Translations under genes and position numbers: made by a program
NCBI GenBank assembly: GCA_947179485.1
Contig: OX359247.1
Location: 44,241,131-44,305,130 of the forward strand
Length of the DNA: 64,000 nt
Direction: 5' to 3'
Origin: Allacma fusca
Taxonomy: Eukaryota; Arthropoda; Collembola; Symphypleona; Sminthuridae
Part shown: piece by piece, positions 1 to 18,543 of the stretch
Position numbering within the stretch: the stretch's first letter is position 1
Layout of the letters: each line of letters opens with the position of its first letter
Notes under the pieces: model-generated
Told to the model about the DNA's origin: nothing
The model's input: only the letters and a program-made list of their open reading frames with translations
The model's database searches: none

Positions 1-831
1 GGGAATATTTGCAGGAGTGTGGGCTAGGCTCGTGACATCATAGCATTGGATAATGACAGATTTTTATATTTATTTTATTATAACCAGGGCTTTGGGGGTA
101 CGGACGGTAAAGAGCATTTGTCAAGACTCAATATGTCCATTGTACTAATGTTACTCAAAATATCAACAAACGCCCATAATAGAAGATACATATCCACACT
201 TCCGTGTTCCTAGGTTTTTTTTTTCTCGAATCAGAAAATCCATACATTTTTACAGTGTGTTTGAAGACCAGAGCATTTCCCTGGATTTCACACTTTGCAA
301 GAGCCCAATCATTTACTAGTATACCTATAGACACTATAGTGTATGTAGACAGTCTGTATATTCTCCTGTATTTGACGATAAATCTGTTGAAATATGAGGT
401 TGATTTTGCCAACTCTTCCCACGTACATGATTTTATACTCATAGGATTAAATATCTATGTAAGGGCTGTAGATACAAATGTACATACATACATACATACA
501 TAGATACATATAAAAAATGAACCCCCCACACACTGCTTGTAAATATTTGACTCAAGTGGCTATTAGTAATAGCAAACATTTGCTCATACACACATTTCAC
601 ACATATTTTGAGTGGCTCTTTTCTCCTTTGGAAATATTTGGAGCAACGCAAGAGCCAACATTTATTAAGTAATAAAACAAAACCGTAAATGAGCAGGGCT
701 CAGTCCTGAGGATGGGAAAAGTCATTTCCTCAAACTTCCTTGTTTGTTATTTTTCAATATTGGAGAGATAGAGCACCTCCATGCATTTCCTTTGAATACA
801 TATGGATCTCCTTATATACATACGCACACTG

Positions 832-875
<44 letters not shown>

Positions 876-1821
876 ACACATACAAACGTACACATACACA
901 CAGACACGTACACTCTATACATTTGTTTTCGTACATTAGCACGAGGGATGAGGCTGATAACGTAAAGTCTAGCATTCGAACCTGTATGTACATATGTATG
1001 TACACAGATGAGATTAGCATAGTAACAATATGGTATTACTCCTAGCATGTAATTACAATAGAGTCACAATTTATGAGCTCTATTCTGGCCCATGACGACT
1101 CACTCAATAAATTGTGTGTATATTTGTAACGAGACACTGTATAATCTCACATCATCATGCCTATCATTCCAAGCCTAATAAAATGCACTAAAGAAATTTT
1201 GCCGACCACTCGTATTCCGTAGCTTACGTAAGGGATGAATCTGTCCGGCAGGCCTTTGAGCAGATTACTATTATATAGGAGGCAGGCAAAATTTACAGAT
1301 AAAAAAAATTCACTGAAAACAGTTACAGTCCCTGATTGCAATAATTATTAGTACACAGGAAAAAAAAAACAAGCATTTCAAATAAGGCTGATTATGAGCC
1401 TCAGCCAATGAGAGAAGGAACAAATAGTACTAGGAATTTAAAATTGTTGAGCAATCCCTATAGTCAATTGAATAGTAAAGTTCAATTGGGAAGGTCCCCC
1501 AAAGGACAGTGTATGATTAAATGATATAAAAAAATGTTTGGATTCCCCATATGTAATTATGTATTAGGGTATTCATATTGAACGGGCTCAGTGGAATGTT
1601 CGGGTGAAGAACATGATTTTATATAATAGGGACAACGGACAACACTTGAGAATGTTGTTTTCGTGGGATGATGTGGATAGGAAAGTAGATTTTACATTTT
1701 TATCAACTCAACCAGGGACATTACACCTGTCCTTACAAAAGTTGCACTTATCCTGTGACGTGCATAACTTACAGATGAGATTTTTGGGGAGCATTTTCAA
1801 CCATGATTTTTGTTTTTGTAG
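1..1821 (+). other. PDE4 intron (5' end outside window)
   Basis: AT-rich non-coding DNA. It contains a CATA tetranucleotide tract near 484-507 and a (CA)n microsatellite at 838-880. I looked for the exon that should precede ERDL in PDE4 and found none, so this is probably one intron running from beyond the left edge. Confidence 0.7.
838..880. repeat. (CA)n microsatellite
   Basis: About 43 bp of nearly pure CA dinucleotide with one TA interruption, followed by looser CA/TA repeats to about 910. It lies in the first PDE4 intron seen here. Confidence 0.95.
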
Positions 1822-8997
<7,176 letters not shown>

Positions 8998-9000
<3 letters not shown>

Positions 9001-9005
9001 CGTCA
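8998..9005. promoter_or_regulatory. full palindromic CRE sequence overlapping the PDE4 stop codon
   Basis: TGACGTCA, the consensus cAMP response element bound by CREB/ATF, begins with the stop codon TGA itself. It sits at the end of a gene whose product destroys cAMP. An 8-mer like this is expected roughly once by chance in a window this long, and its position in the last exon is not a usual promoter site, so function is only a possibility. Confidence 0.25.
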
Positions 9006-9489
9006 GACAGTGATTAATCCAAGTGATAATAATAATGATGAAGATGATGATGACAACGACAGCGTGTCCACATCAACATCCTCCTCAGGCCGGTCAATTC
9101 TCATGATGCGGGCCCCATCGGCCCCCGCCCCGGTCAGTGTCCCCCGCCGAGACACTCCAGAGGCCGCTATAATTCCTCCAGCTAAAGCACTACCTCCTCC
9201 CGTCGCTCCCTCCCCCACCATCACCACCGCCTCCTCCTCCTCCTCCTCCCACCCCTCCCCGCCCACCAGCTCCAGCGTGGTGAAGGCCTCCCCCAAGAAA
9301 AAGTCTGTATTTTCGAGGTCCTCCTCCAGGGCCACCCCCTCGCCGCCCCCCTCCACATCGTCTTCATCATCATCCCATCAACCGTCACCTTCAGGATTAA
9401 TCCCTCCATCCACCTCAGCCCCCTCCGGTCGGTCCCCCTCCATGTACCGTCGCGTCGTCAACAAAATGAGCAAACTTTGGAAACGGTGA
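9001..9489 (+). other. in-frame 162-codon open frame after the PDE4 stop; candidate readthrough extension
   Basis: The same frame as the last PDE4 exon stays open from 9001 to a second TGA at 9487-9489. It encodes an acidic Asn/Asp stretch, then long Ser and Pro runs, a basic patch near SPKKKSVFSRSSSR, and a basic, amphipathic-looking end RRVVNKMSKLWKR. The DNA is C-rich and its simple repeats (GAT, TCC, TCA) are in codon register. The high-GC composition stops at the second TGA, not at the first. Stop-codon readthrough is well documented in arthropods, and TGA followed by C is the leakiest class. Alternatives are an unseen splice that skips the TGA, or simply a low-complexity 3' UTR. No function can be assigned to the peptide. 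Confidence 0.5.
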
Positions 9490-9580
9490 TATGCAACTCT
9501 TCCTCAGCTGTGTACTTCAAATCTCAGTCCTTCACTGGTCTCTTTTAGCTTTCCCTCTGGCCTCGGGACACCAGTTCTCC

Positions 9581-9778
9581 GGATCCTCATTTGGGACCCC
9601 AGTTCTGGGATCCTCATTTTGGAAACTAGTCTTGGGACCCTCCGTCAGGATGCATTTGGATCCTCATTTTGGATACTCGTCTTTGGATCCTCATTTATGA
9701 GCCAGCTTTTTGGGGTCCCCTCATTTAAACACCAGCTTCTCGATCCTCATTTCGGATACTCGATTTTGGATCCTCATT
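9581..9778 (+). repeat. GATCCTCATTT repeat cluster in PDE4 3' UTR
   Basis: The motif GATCCTCATTT recurs six times (near 9582, 9609, 9659, 9686, 9742 and 9769), often followed by GGATACTCG or GGGACCCCAGTT. Spacing is irregular (about 27-56 bp), so this is an imperfect tandem array just after the last PDE4 stop. Confidence 0.8.
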
Positions 9779-9944
9779 TAGACTAGTTACAATTGTCGGA
9801 CTCAAAACCTGTGCCGGTGATATCTTATTGTTAGTATCCTCATTTATCAACTACCGACACTAATCAATTCCGCTTTCTTTCTACGGTTCCTCAATAATTG
9901 TGGGTATCCACCGCTCTCCAAAATGACTTACTTCGGAGACCATG

Positions 9945-9950
9945 AATAAA
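9945..9950 (+). promoter_or_regulatory. candidate poly(A) signal of PDE4
   Basis: AATAAA 455 bp beyond the second in-frame stop and 944 bp beyond the first. Another AATAAA follows at 10183-10188. Which one is used cannot be told from sequence. Confidence 0.4.
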
Positions 9951-12900
9951 CCCGGAAACAAACCTGAGTCCAAACAGTGGAGGAAAACTGAGCCAGAACC
10001 TTGTTCTCTCCAGAGCTGCATAAAAATAAAACTTTTACCAAAGTTGCGGGAAAGAAAAACTCCGCCGAATGTGCGTGTACAAACTGTGTACCTCAAAACC
10101 TGATTTTCGTATAATTAGGTAACTTATTGTTCGTCTCCGATGGAGACACACACTATAACTATTATATATCTATAGAATATAAAATAAATCCTAAACCAAA
10201 CAAACTCCATGGAACGCTCCCAACATCACAAATCCATACAAACACACACAAACACAGCAACAACAACAACAACAACAGTCAAAAAAATCGCTAGGGAGAA
10301 GAAAACACCCATAAGCGGAAATGGACAGGAACAAGTTCCAGGAAAAAATAATTCTAAATAGAACATGTAACAACTACCCGTAATTCATTAGTTATATAGT
10401 GACTACTAATTGTGTCCTAAGCAAATTACATAATAGTAATTAATATGACAGTGCGTGTGAAGTTTGGAGAACCCGCCCGGGCCTGCGTGCCAACAATTAT
10501 TATTAACATTATTTAAAAAAAACTGAATCTTGAGAAGGTCTTGGTCTCTCAAAAAAATAATTATTATGACTACAATTTACTAGCTCTACTCTATTCATTA
10601 CTTTTCAATGTGAAGTAACGGAGGTGTCGTCATGTCCCTTTTCGCTACTATTAATTATATAAAAACCCTATACTATATATAATTATATATATACAATTTA
10701 ACTAGAATTATGTCACGGTCGCATATACTGTACGTCAACACAAAATCTCTATGTATGCAATAAAATATATAGAGACAAAAGGTGGAGGCAAAAAAGAAAG
10801 AGGGGAAAAAGAGCACCACGGGGGCTGCGAAACAATAATTGTTACTATTTAAATAAATAAAAAATAATTTTCAACGGAGAGGATCAAAAAAGAGGGGACG
10901 TCATAGACAATTGTACGCTCGATGAAAATACGTAACACACACTATACATTTAAAATTTTAAAAAAGTAGATTGTACAACATTTCACGTCAAAGCTATAAT
11001 AATGTATTATAGGTGTGTAGTCTACGTCTATATATTTATTGTACTCACTGGGAAAAAGCGCTATATATCCTCCGATATTATGAAATGATATCTTTTAATT
11101 TATCTCCATCCCCACAAGTGTTGATTGTACTCCCAACCCAGACACCGCATAGGTATAAATGACAAGAAAAAAATATTATTATTATTATTATTAGTCACAT
11201 ATTACTTACTGTCAGAGTCCAGTGTCCACTTTGCCCCATTATTACAAAACCCTCTGAATGTTACCCCCCACACAAATGTACACACAAGCTTAAAAAATCC
11301 CTAGCCCTAAAATCTCTCATTACAGCTTTTGAAAAGCTACACTTGACTCTTTTCCTCCTAGAAAATACACAAATAAAATCCAATATGAGAAAACACCCTT
11401 GTTGTTAATAAAATTAGAAATTGTTACCCTTAAAAAAAATTAAATTCCCTCAAGTATTTATAATATTGAGAATCTCCTCTCCCCAGAATAAAATCCAGGA
11501 GCTTTTTCGTTGTACCGTAAATTTCTAATAATAAATTACGAGTCCCTATTTCTTCCCATATGTTAGCAAGAATAGTGTTACAAATTATTGTTACAGCTAA
11601 TTACATATAGCCAGAGGTCCCATCAAGGGAGAATGTTCCCTCCTAAAATCTCTAGTATTGTAAGACAAATTACATTGTACTCAAAAATCCTTGAGGATAT
11701 ATAGTTTCTCCAACAATTTCAAATGCGTGTATTCAATTAGATATTCCTTGCTACTATAATTATTATATCGTTACTGTATCGGATGTCTGAGGGATATTAC
11801 TGTGAATGTGACTCTTGAGACTTGTCGAAAAAAAAAAATTTTTAATTTATTTTGGGAGATTTCCGAAACCCGGAAATTTATTTTGAGGACTTGACCCCCC
11901 CCCCCCCCCAAAGGCGTAGTAAGCTTAAAAAAAGGTATAGGGACAACTATAAGTGACTCACCTTTCGTATATTTGACGCTTGGAAGTATATTTAAAATAA
12001 GATCCGATGTGAATTGGAACCCCCCCCCCCCGAAAAGAAGCTAAATCAATCAGTAGTCTCTCCGTGGAGGGTACGAGAAAGAAAACTATATTTTGTAAAT
12101 CCTATAAAAACTCACATGTAAAAAAAAATGCTAAGCCCTAATAATTATTGTCATTTTGTATGAACACAATTGTAAAAAATCTTTTTCAAGGGGGATATAC
12201 TTATTACTATACTGTAGTATATTATCATCCGCTACAATTCAGTGACTCAACATAACAACAAAAAAAAACAAAAAAATTCGAGTTTTAACACAAACACAGA
12301 CATACATAAATTACACACATGCTCTTACAAGATATTATAAAAAAAAATCTTTGAACCTGACTGAATTTCTCCCGGGCTTTGGAACTTATCAGAACTGCCT
12401 GTTATTCAAGTAAAATTATTCTATTATACAAAAATTATCCTAAAAAAATTATCCTAATCACAATATCGTACTTATGACACAGTTTAAGTTTAAAACCCTG
12501 TTGGGATAACTCTGTAGTAGGGAATAGTGTGATTGTATACGGGGGCGAGGGACTCTATTAATTACAGGGACTGCACAGGATAACCCCTGCTAGGTAATTA
12601 TGACGCCGGGACAAAAATGCAACAATCCAATATAAAAATGTACCTCTGTATTATTGTTGGACAACCACACACAAAAAAATTAAATTTTAGGGAGCTTTCT
12701 ATAAAATTTGTAAAAACTATCAATGGTCCCCCCCCCCCTTCTCTGGGGAAAAAAGGAACATTTGAAAATAACAGTCAGGACACGTTCATTGAGTTGTACA
12801 TATGTACATATGTATGTAAGTCACGTCTCAAACAAAAAAGGATCTTGTGTTTTTTTTTGATGATTTATTGTGTGTATTTTTGTGTGGTGAGTCCATATAA

Positions 12901-14226
12901 CATATGTACGTATGTATGTAGTTGTATAGGAAAAAAATCTTTGATTGTTACAGACACACACACACACACATCTCTCTCTCTCTCAAAAAAGGGAAAACCA
13001 GAGATAGGGATTTCTCACACGGTATAGTTGTTCTATACAAAAATAGGCTTACAATAATTTATCGTTGTTCACGCAGACTCTATATATTGTATATAGAACC
13101 TTATGGAATACTATTGACTACTAAGGCTATAAAATATTCCTAGTGCAAAGAAATATATACAATGAGTGTTTAAGGTTATATGTTTTAATTACAAAAAAAA
13201 ATGCTGCTATATATTACAAAGTCCAGTCACGCTTAACAAAAATAGAATTATTGTAGGAATATTATTGACATAAATATAAATTTTAAGATATTATACCCAA
13301 AGATTTGTTTCCCTCCTAAAAGGTTGGGGGAGGGTGGGAGGAGGAAATCTCTCACAAAAAAAACAAATGTGAGGGAAAAAATGAGTGTTTTGTTTTTTGA
13401 ACGACTCGGAAGATATTAAATAGGATTTTTTTTTCCAAAAGCCAATCAAACTACACAGCTTGAATTTATTATTAATATTATTGTTACTAGTTTTGAATGT
13501 ATAAGTACAAGTGTGTAGCAAGTGTTGTTGTAAGGAGAGAGAAAGTTTGGGAAGGGGGTAAAAAAAATGAAATTCACATTTGACCTTGTATCTGTAAAAA
13601 AAAAACAAATTGCAGTTTTAACATTTAGTGCTAAACAAAAAAAAAACCTCAAGCTTTTTTTACTAGTTACCAACTGGCCGCTGAAGCATTATTGCAACAT
13701 TTTAGAGGGAACTGAATATAGTAAGAAAGAAAATTCTTGAGAAGAATAAATCTTCTTTTTTTTTGTGGTTTCAAAAAAATAAACAAAAAAAAAATCACAG
13801 AAGAAGAGTGTAGTACTTATATTAAATTATAGGGAATCCCCGTGTGCAACCCCCTACATATTACTTTTTATTTCCCTCGAGAAGAATATATTTGCTAGAC
13901 AGGATTCTTAGCAGATCGGTTTAAAAAGAAAAAAAATGGTTGGGAATTGTTTTTATTTTTTAGTTGACTGTGTCACACTGAACTATGACTTGTATGTGTA
14001 AATCCGTTAAAATTTTGTTGAGTTTGTCGGAATTAATTGTTGTGTTATTGTAATATTAATTATTAATTATTAGCGCCACTCTTATTTTTTTGAAGGTTTT
14101 AGTTTTATGTAGACTTGATAATTAATTACCTGACAAAAACAATCTAGTAGCTACAAATATAATTACATATTTATGATTGAGGGAAATCCATGTGACAATT
14201 ATTGTGTAAAGATTAACGTAGCTTTT

Positions 14227-14280
14227 AAAAAATTTGTCATCCATCGCGGGCGATGGCCGTTTTTTCAAGACAAATTTTTT
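14227..14280. repeat. nested hairpin with GC-rich core
   Basis: An outer perfect 12-bp stem (AAAAAATTTGTC paired with GACAAATTTTTT) encloses an inner perfect stem CCATCG-CGGG-CGATGG, with an unpaired 12-nt arm on the right side. The GC-rich core stands out in very AT-rich intergenic DNA. It could be a small foldback element or a structured RNA. Neither is shown. Confidence 0.8.
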
Positions 14281-15560
14281 TTTCAATGCTGGAATAATAT
14301 ATACAAATATTAATTAATTATGAATTATCTACCTGTAGCTACATACATTAATTATTACTGTACATGTCACCCTGTGTATTATATTGTAGGGATATTGTAG
14401 TCATTATTGGAGGGTATAGACAGGAAGGGGATTTAAAAAAAAAATTAAAAGGAAACCACAACTGAGCTCATAGCTTATTTCAAGTTAACAGGGATTACAA
14501 TAATTAAATTCTAACATTTTACGTAATTACAGGAAAAAAAACATAGTGACAGAGACACAGATTTTTTAGAGACACAATGTTCCCCCCCCCTCTTTTGAAT
14601 GATACATATAAGTGAATCTGTAATAACGTTAGACAAGAAATGATATGTACTTGGACGCTTGGAATTCAATCGTACTTATATAAATATATATATACATATA
14701 TCTACGGACATACGATTTACATATAGGTAATCACTTGGATTTTTTTTTCGAGAGAGAGACAAATTATATTGACCTTAAATGTGTAATTACTACAGACGAG
14801 TTGTAAAATCCACCTTATTACCTGTTTGTTGGAATGGGGGGAAAAAAATGCAAAATGTACCTAATAGGACAACAATTTTTCACGATTGTTCAAAAGAGAG
14901 TGTGGAGTTGTTTAATATTACAAGTAACTACTATGGGTGCAGTATATGTATATCTTATATGGAGACACACAATTATACTAATCATGGTCATATGTGTCCA
15001 TAGGGGGAGGGGGTGGGGAGAGAGAGAGAGAGGGAGCGTTTAGAAAATTATTTTATTCTACATACTGTACGAGGGTGGGAGGAGCCTGGGTACGAGGCTG
15101 GGCATATATGTGTCATATTGTGTGAGAGTGTCAATTATATTGTTAATTGCTACTACCAAAAATGCTATCTATTATAAATTGCCCTTATACTTATATATAT
15201 ATATATTATATCTACTAAAAAAAATATACATGCGTGGATATATATATTGTAACCAAAATATTCAATGTTTAATTGTCATCAGGAAAAAGTATTGAGCAGT
15301 CCTTATACTATTACATTACGGATATGTTATGGAGGAATAATTATATAAAAATAATTATATTTACTTGTGTAAGTCGGAGAAATTATTGTCAGCGTAATAT
15401 GTAACTACTATATCAAATAATAAAGTGTGAAGCTTTTCAAACAACGGAAATGTGACTGCGGAATTTATCCTTGGCATCAATAAAAAGTAGTCCCGAAAAT
15501 AATTTGGGGGTTCATTAACAATGTTTTTTGCAAAGACTCAAAATTAATTTAATTCCACTT

Positions 15561-15815
15561 CCGATTTTTATTCCACAAATTTTATTTTATTTTGGTCCTA
15601 TTCAGCAACATTTAATAATATCAAAATTTTAAATCTGATTTTTATTGGTCACATTTTATTTAATTTTGGTCCTATTCAGCAACATTTAATAATATTAAAA
15701 TTTTAAATCTGATTTTTATTGGTCACATTTTATTTAATTTTGGTCCTATTGAGCAACATTTTTAATAATATCACAATTTTAAATCTGATTTTTATTCACA
15801 AATATTTTAATTATT
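15561..15815. repeat. 74-bp tandem repeat, about 3 copies
   Basis: The phrase GGTCCTATTCAGCAACATTT recurs at 15594, 15668 and, with one change, 15742, a strict 74-bp period. Partial units flank it on both sides (CGATTTTTATT on the left, CTGATTTTTATT on the right). It is very AT-rich and non-coding. Confidence 0.92.
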
Positions 15816-16189
15816 CAATTTTGATTCTCGAATGCTTTCAAGCGTTTTTTTTCCATTGAAATTTGTGGAAGAATCCGGAATTATTGCTCATGAGAAATTT
15901 GAAGATTAAGGTTTGGAAAGTTGTGTAAAGCCAATTTCGCATCTGAGTTTCCTCCCTCGTTGTAATCCAGAGACTTTGAGTGGGAACAAGTGTCATAAGT
16001 TAACGGGCTGGAATTAATTAGAGGCAACATCAAAATTACACCGTCCTTTAAATTGCATTATAATTATACGTATCGGATGCACTAGGGGGAAAAGTATGTA
16101 TGTACATATATATGTATTCTTGTGAAGTGCATAAAATTACAGGCTAGTCTTGGAATGGCCCCAGGGCAACTCGTAATTTGATTGGCGGA

Positions 16190-16227
16190 GAGAGAGAGAG
16201 ACGAGCGAGGGAAAGTAATAGAGAGGA

Positions 16228-16254
<27 letters not shown>
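16190..16254. repeat. (GA)n tracts upstream of the membrane-protein gene
   Basis: Two blocks of GAGA repeats separated by a short purine-rich spacer, about 0.9 kb before the start codon at 17161. In arthropods such tracts near promoters can bind GAGA-factor-like proteins. Here this is only a positional suggestion. Confidence 0.85.
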
Positions 16255-16259
<5 letters not shown>

Positions 16260-17054
16260 GAGAAAGCACAAGCCTAGGACAAATTGAAGCTCCAAGGTAG
16301 ACACAAGTGTATGTGTTATTGGAAGGGTATATAATTACACAGCTACATATTTTAATTACGTCTGGACATGTGTACGTCCCAGGGACTACAGATAGTAGTA
16401 AAATTGGATCGAAGAGTGTGAAAGAAATGGCCGATGAGAGCCGACAAGTTCACTCTCGGATCCCGAACCCCCTCCTCCATAGAATTTTACCGATAATCCC
16501 ACAGTGGAGAAAATCACGCAAACTCGAGCCTTGTCAATTTCCTGCATAATACACTTCCTACTGTATAGCTCTCCTATTTTTTGGAAGCTCCTCTCCCTCA
16601 CTCCCCCCTCATCACAGGAAAAGGTAAAATCATCAAAAAAAAACAGAAGCTTCCGAGGAGAACAAGGTCATACCTGGAAGGGAATCTGGCCCAGTAATAC
16701 TACCGTGTCCCTTGTAGAGGAGGGACATCTCAAAAAGGAAAAGAGCAGGAGCAGCTCCTTCCATCCCATCCAAGAAAGAGTGACATTCCCGAAACCTAAA
16801 TCTCACCTCAAACTGCGCAAAATTGAGTGTGAGGTCAGTTGCGAAAGATTTCAAATTCCCTGTGGGTTCTTCTTCCTTTTGCAGATACTATAAATTACTT
16901 ATGTAATTGTATAGGGCCAAGGGAAAGTAGTAAACGCTCCAGACAAATCCTTCTCATATGATTCTTGACATATCCCTGGTGCTTCGTATATCTATAATTA
17001 ATTACATAAATACTAGAATACATACATTGGTACGGTGAGTCTGAGTGATCGGAG

Positions 17055-17099
17055 ATGCCGCCTATTGGGACGAGGGACGATCTTCCCTCACAGCATTAA
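17055..17099 (+). other. possible upstream ORF (14 codons) before the membrane-protein gene
   Basis: ATGCCGCCTATTGGG opens a 14-residue frame that ends TAA at 17097-17099, 61 bp before the main ATG. If the transcript starts upstream of it, it could lower translation of the main frame. The transcription start is unknown. Confidence 0.25.
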
Positions 17100-17160
17100 A
17101 AATTAAATTAATTCCTGGAGTCAGCAATCAATCAATATACAAGACTTTTTTATAGAGGGG

Positions 17161-17268
17161 ATGAGTGACGAGGAGGATGCCTCTGTGGAGGCGCAATTAG
17201 TACCTGAGGAAGACACGGAGCAAGTGAGGAAACTCAAGGCGATACATTGCATTGCTTGGTTTGATGCC
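17161..17268 (+). CDS. membrane-protein gene exon 1
   Basis: 36 codons from MSDEEDASVE to CIAWFDA, phase 0, donor GCC|GTAAGT. It contains the acidic cytosolic N-terminus and the start of the first hydrophobic segment. Confidence 0.85.
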
Positions 17269-18543
17269 GTAAGTTTTTTCCCCATTTCCTTTCATTATTA
17301 CATATTTAAATTAACAAAATTAAATAAGGAAATTCCTCCTAGAAGCCGGAATCCAGGTTGGATTTTTCTCTCCATGTGTATCTAATTAATTACATACCTG
17401 TATATGAGCTTACACTTCAGTAGGGGTCTCTTTAGGGCATTCAATGAATTATGTAAGAGATGATTATGTTTTTGAATTTTTACAGATCCAAGCATGCTTC
17501 CTGCTGGCCTACTATGGTCAAATGTACGCAGCCTATGGATGGTGCCCGAGCAACATGATTTGCATTAAGGGTAAGTGTCAGGACATAAAAATGAATTTTT
17601 TAAAGCCGGATTTCTAAGCTTGAGTAAGTTGGGCTTTTTAAATCAATTAATCCCCGGACCTGACACAAACGTACGAATATAATATTTAGCTCCTGTGTTA
17701 AAAACCTATTTAAATTTGGGGAGTTAAGCTGAGGATTTTGTAATTCTGAGAATTATGAGGATTTAATGTGATTGTGTGTTCCTTATGATTTTTAGACTCA
17801 TTCTGGGACTTGGACATCATAGAGGGCGCCACTTGGTTCGGGATTTTTGTTGTCTACGCCATCCAGCTCATAGCGGCCATCAACCTGTGTCATGTGACCA
17901 AGAGGGTACATGTAATGAGCACTCAATATGCAAATGATTTTAATGCACCCAGTCATTTGGAAATTATGAGAGAGGGTTTTGACGTCAAGGAAATGAATGT
18001 ATGTAAAAATTTTTGCTGTCTGTTAAATATTTGTCATATTTGTTGTAAACATTTCAGCCCGGGATTGAATGTCTCCGTGAAAGGTGTCAGAGTTGGTATG
18101 AGGCGAGTAAGATCCTTTCAAAGGTGCTGGTGATTGAGTGCTTCATCCTTTTCGTGCCCCACTCCAAGCCCTACATCTTCAACTGGTGGGTGTTCCTGGT
18201 GAAGGCGATCTTCCGGGCCATTGCCATCACATCAGTATTTCATTTTATGGTAGATTTACGGCAGCAGGAGGCTCTGGCCATTCGTAATTCCCACTCAACC
18301 ACCTTCATCCCAATACTCACGCCCACGCGCACATTCCCGGGTCAGCACACTCCCGCCGTTCCTTCCTCAACCTCCATCTATATCGGGGCAGGTCTGGAAT
18401 TTTCCGAGACTCTTGCAAATACCAGTGGGGAGTATCGGTTTCCAAATTGTAACAGTCCCACTCCGGATGATGACCCTCCCCCACCTTACAGTGAGGCAAT
18501 CAAGAACTGCAAAGAGGAGACCACGCTCCTCATGCACGTTTAA
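17161..18543 (+). CDS. four-helix membrane protein with C-terminal PPxY and dileucine motifs; family not recognised
   Basis: Join 17161..17268, 17486..17570, 17796..17998, 18058..18543 gives 293 residues and a TAA stop. The N-terminus is acidic (MSDEEDASVEAQ). Hydrophobic segments are at about 31-52, 76-96, 151-166 and 172-197, so four membrane helices with both ends likely in the cytosol. The roughly 95-residue tail is Ser/Thr/Pro-rich and carries DDDPPPPYSEAI (269-280, a PPxY motif that binds WW domains of NEDD4-type ubiquitin ligases) and EETTLL (285-290, an acidic dileucine sorting signal of the ExxxLL kind). This pairing is typical of endosomal or lysosomal membrane proteins. Overall plan resembles LAPTM-like or other small tetraspan proteins, but I see no diagnostic residues and give no name. 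The start is the first in-frame ATG of exon 1. Confidence 0.85.
17486..17570 (+). CDS. membrane-protein gene exon 2
   Basis: 28 codons plus one base, IQACFLLAYYGQMYAAYGWC to MICIK. The acceptor is TTTTTACAG and the donor is AAGG|GTAAGT. It completes helix 1 and part of the first outside loop, with cysteines at 56 and 62 of the protein. Confidence 0.88.
17796..17998 (+). CDS. membrane-protein gene exon 3
   Basis: It completes an Asp codon, then encodes SFWDLDIIEGATWF through VKEMN, including helix 2. The acceptor is TTTTTAG and the donor is AAT|GTATGT, leaving in phase 0. The donor was chosen because only it joins exon 4 in the frame that restores helix 3. Confidence 0.8.
18058..18543 (+). 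CDS. membrane-protein gene exon 4 (terminal)
   Basis: It begins PGIECLRERCQSWYEASKIL after the acceptor ACATTTCAG, then encodes helices 3 and 4 and the long cytosolic tail with PPxY, ending TAA. The preceding intron is only 59 bp. A candidate poly(A) signal follows at 18933-18938. Confidence 0.85.
   Translation, partial: PGIECLRERCQSWYEASKILSKVLVIECFILFVPHSKPYIFNWWVFLVKAIFRAIAITSVFHFMVDLRQQEALAIRNSHSTTFIPILTPTRTFPGQHTPAVPSSTSIYIGAGLEFSETLANTSGEYRFPNCNSPTPDDDPPPPYSEAIKNCKEETTLLMHV

Larger units (their letters stand above)
9487..17160. other. PDE4 3' UTR and AT-rich intergenic DNA
   Basis: Composition drops sharply to AT-rich after 9487. Candidate poly(A) signals for PDE4 lie at 9945-9950 and 10183-10188. 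The stretch holds the GATCCTCATTT repeats, runs of C (near 11897-11909, 12020-12031, 12728-12738 and 14582-14590), a hairpin at 14227-14280, a 74-bp tandem repeat and, near its right end, GA tracts that may belong to the promoter of the next gene. Short open frames inside it look like chance. Confidence 0.7.

Noticed and set aside
9003..9356. 117-codon open frame on the minus strand opposite the PDE4 extension
   Set aside because: It is the mirror of the C-rich, codon-registered repeats on the plus strand; Glu/Gly-rich shadow with no independent support.
16307..16893. overlapping open frames upstream of the membrane-protein gene
   Set aside because: No similarity, low-complexity content and no clear splice into 17161; more likely promoter or 5' UTR.
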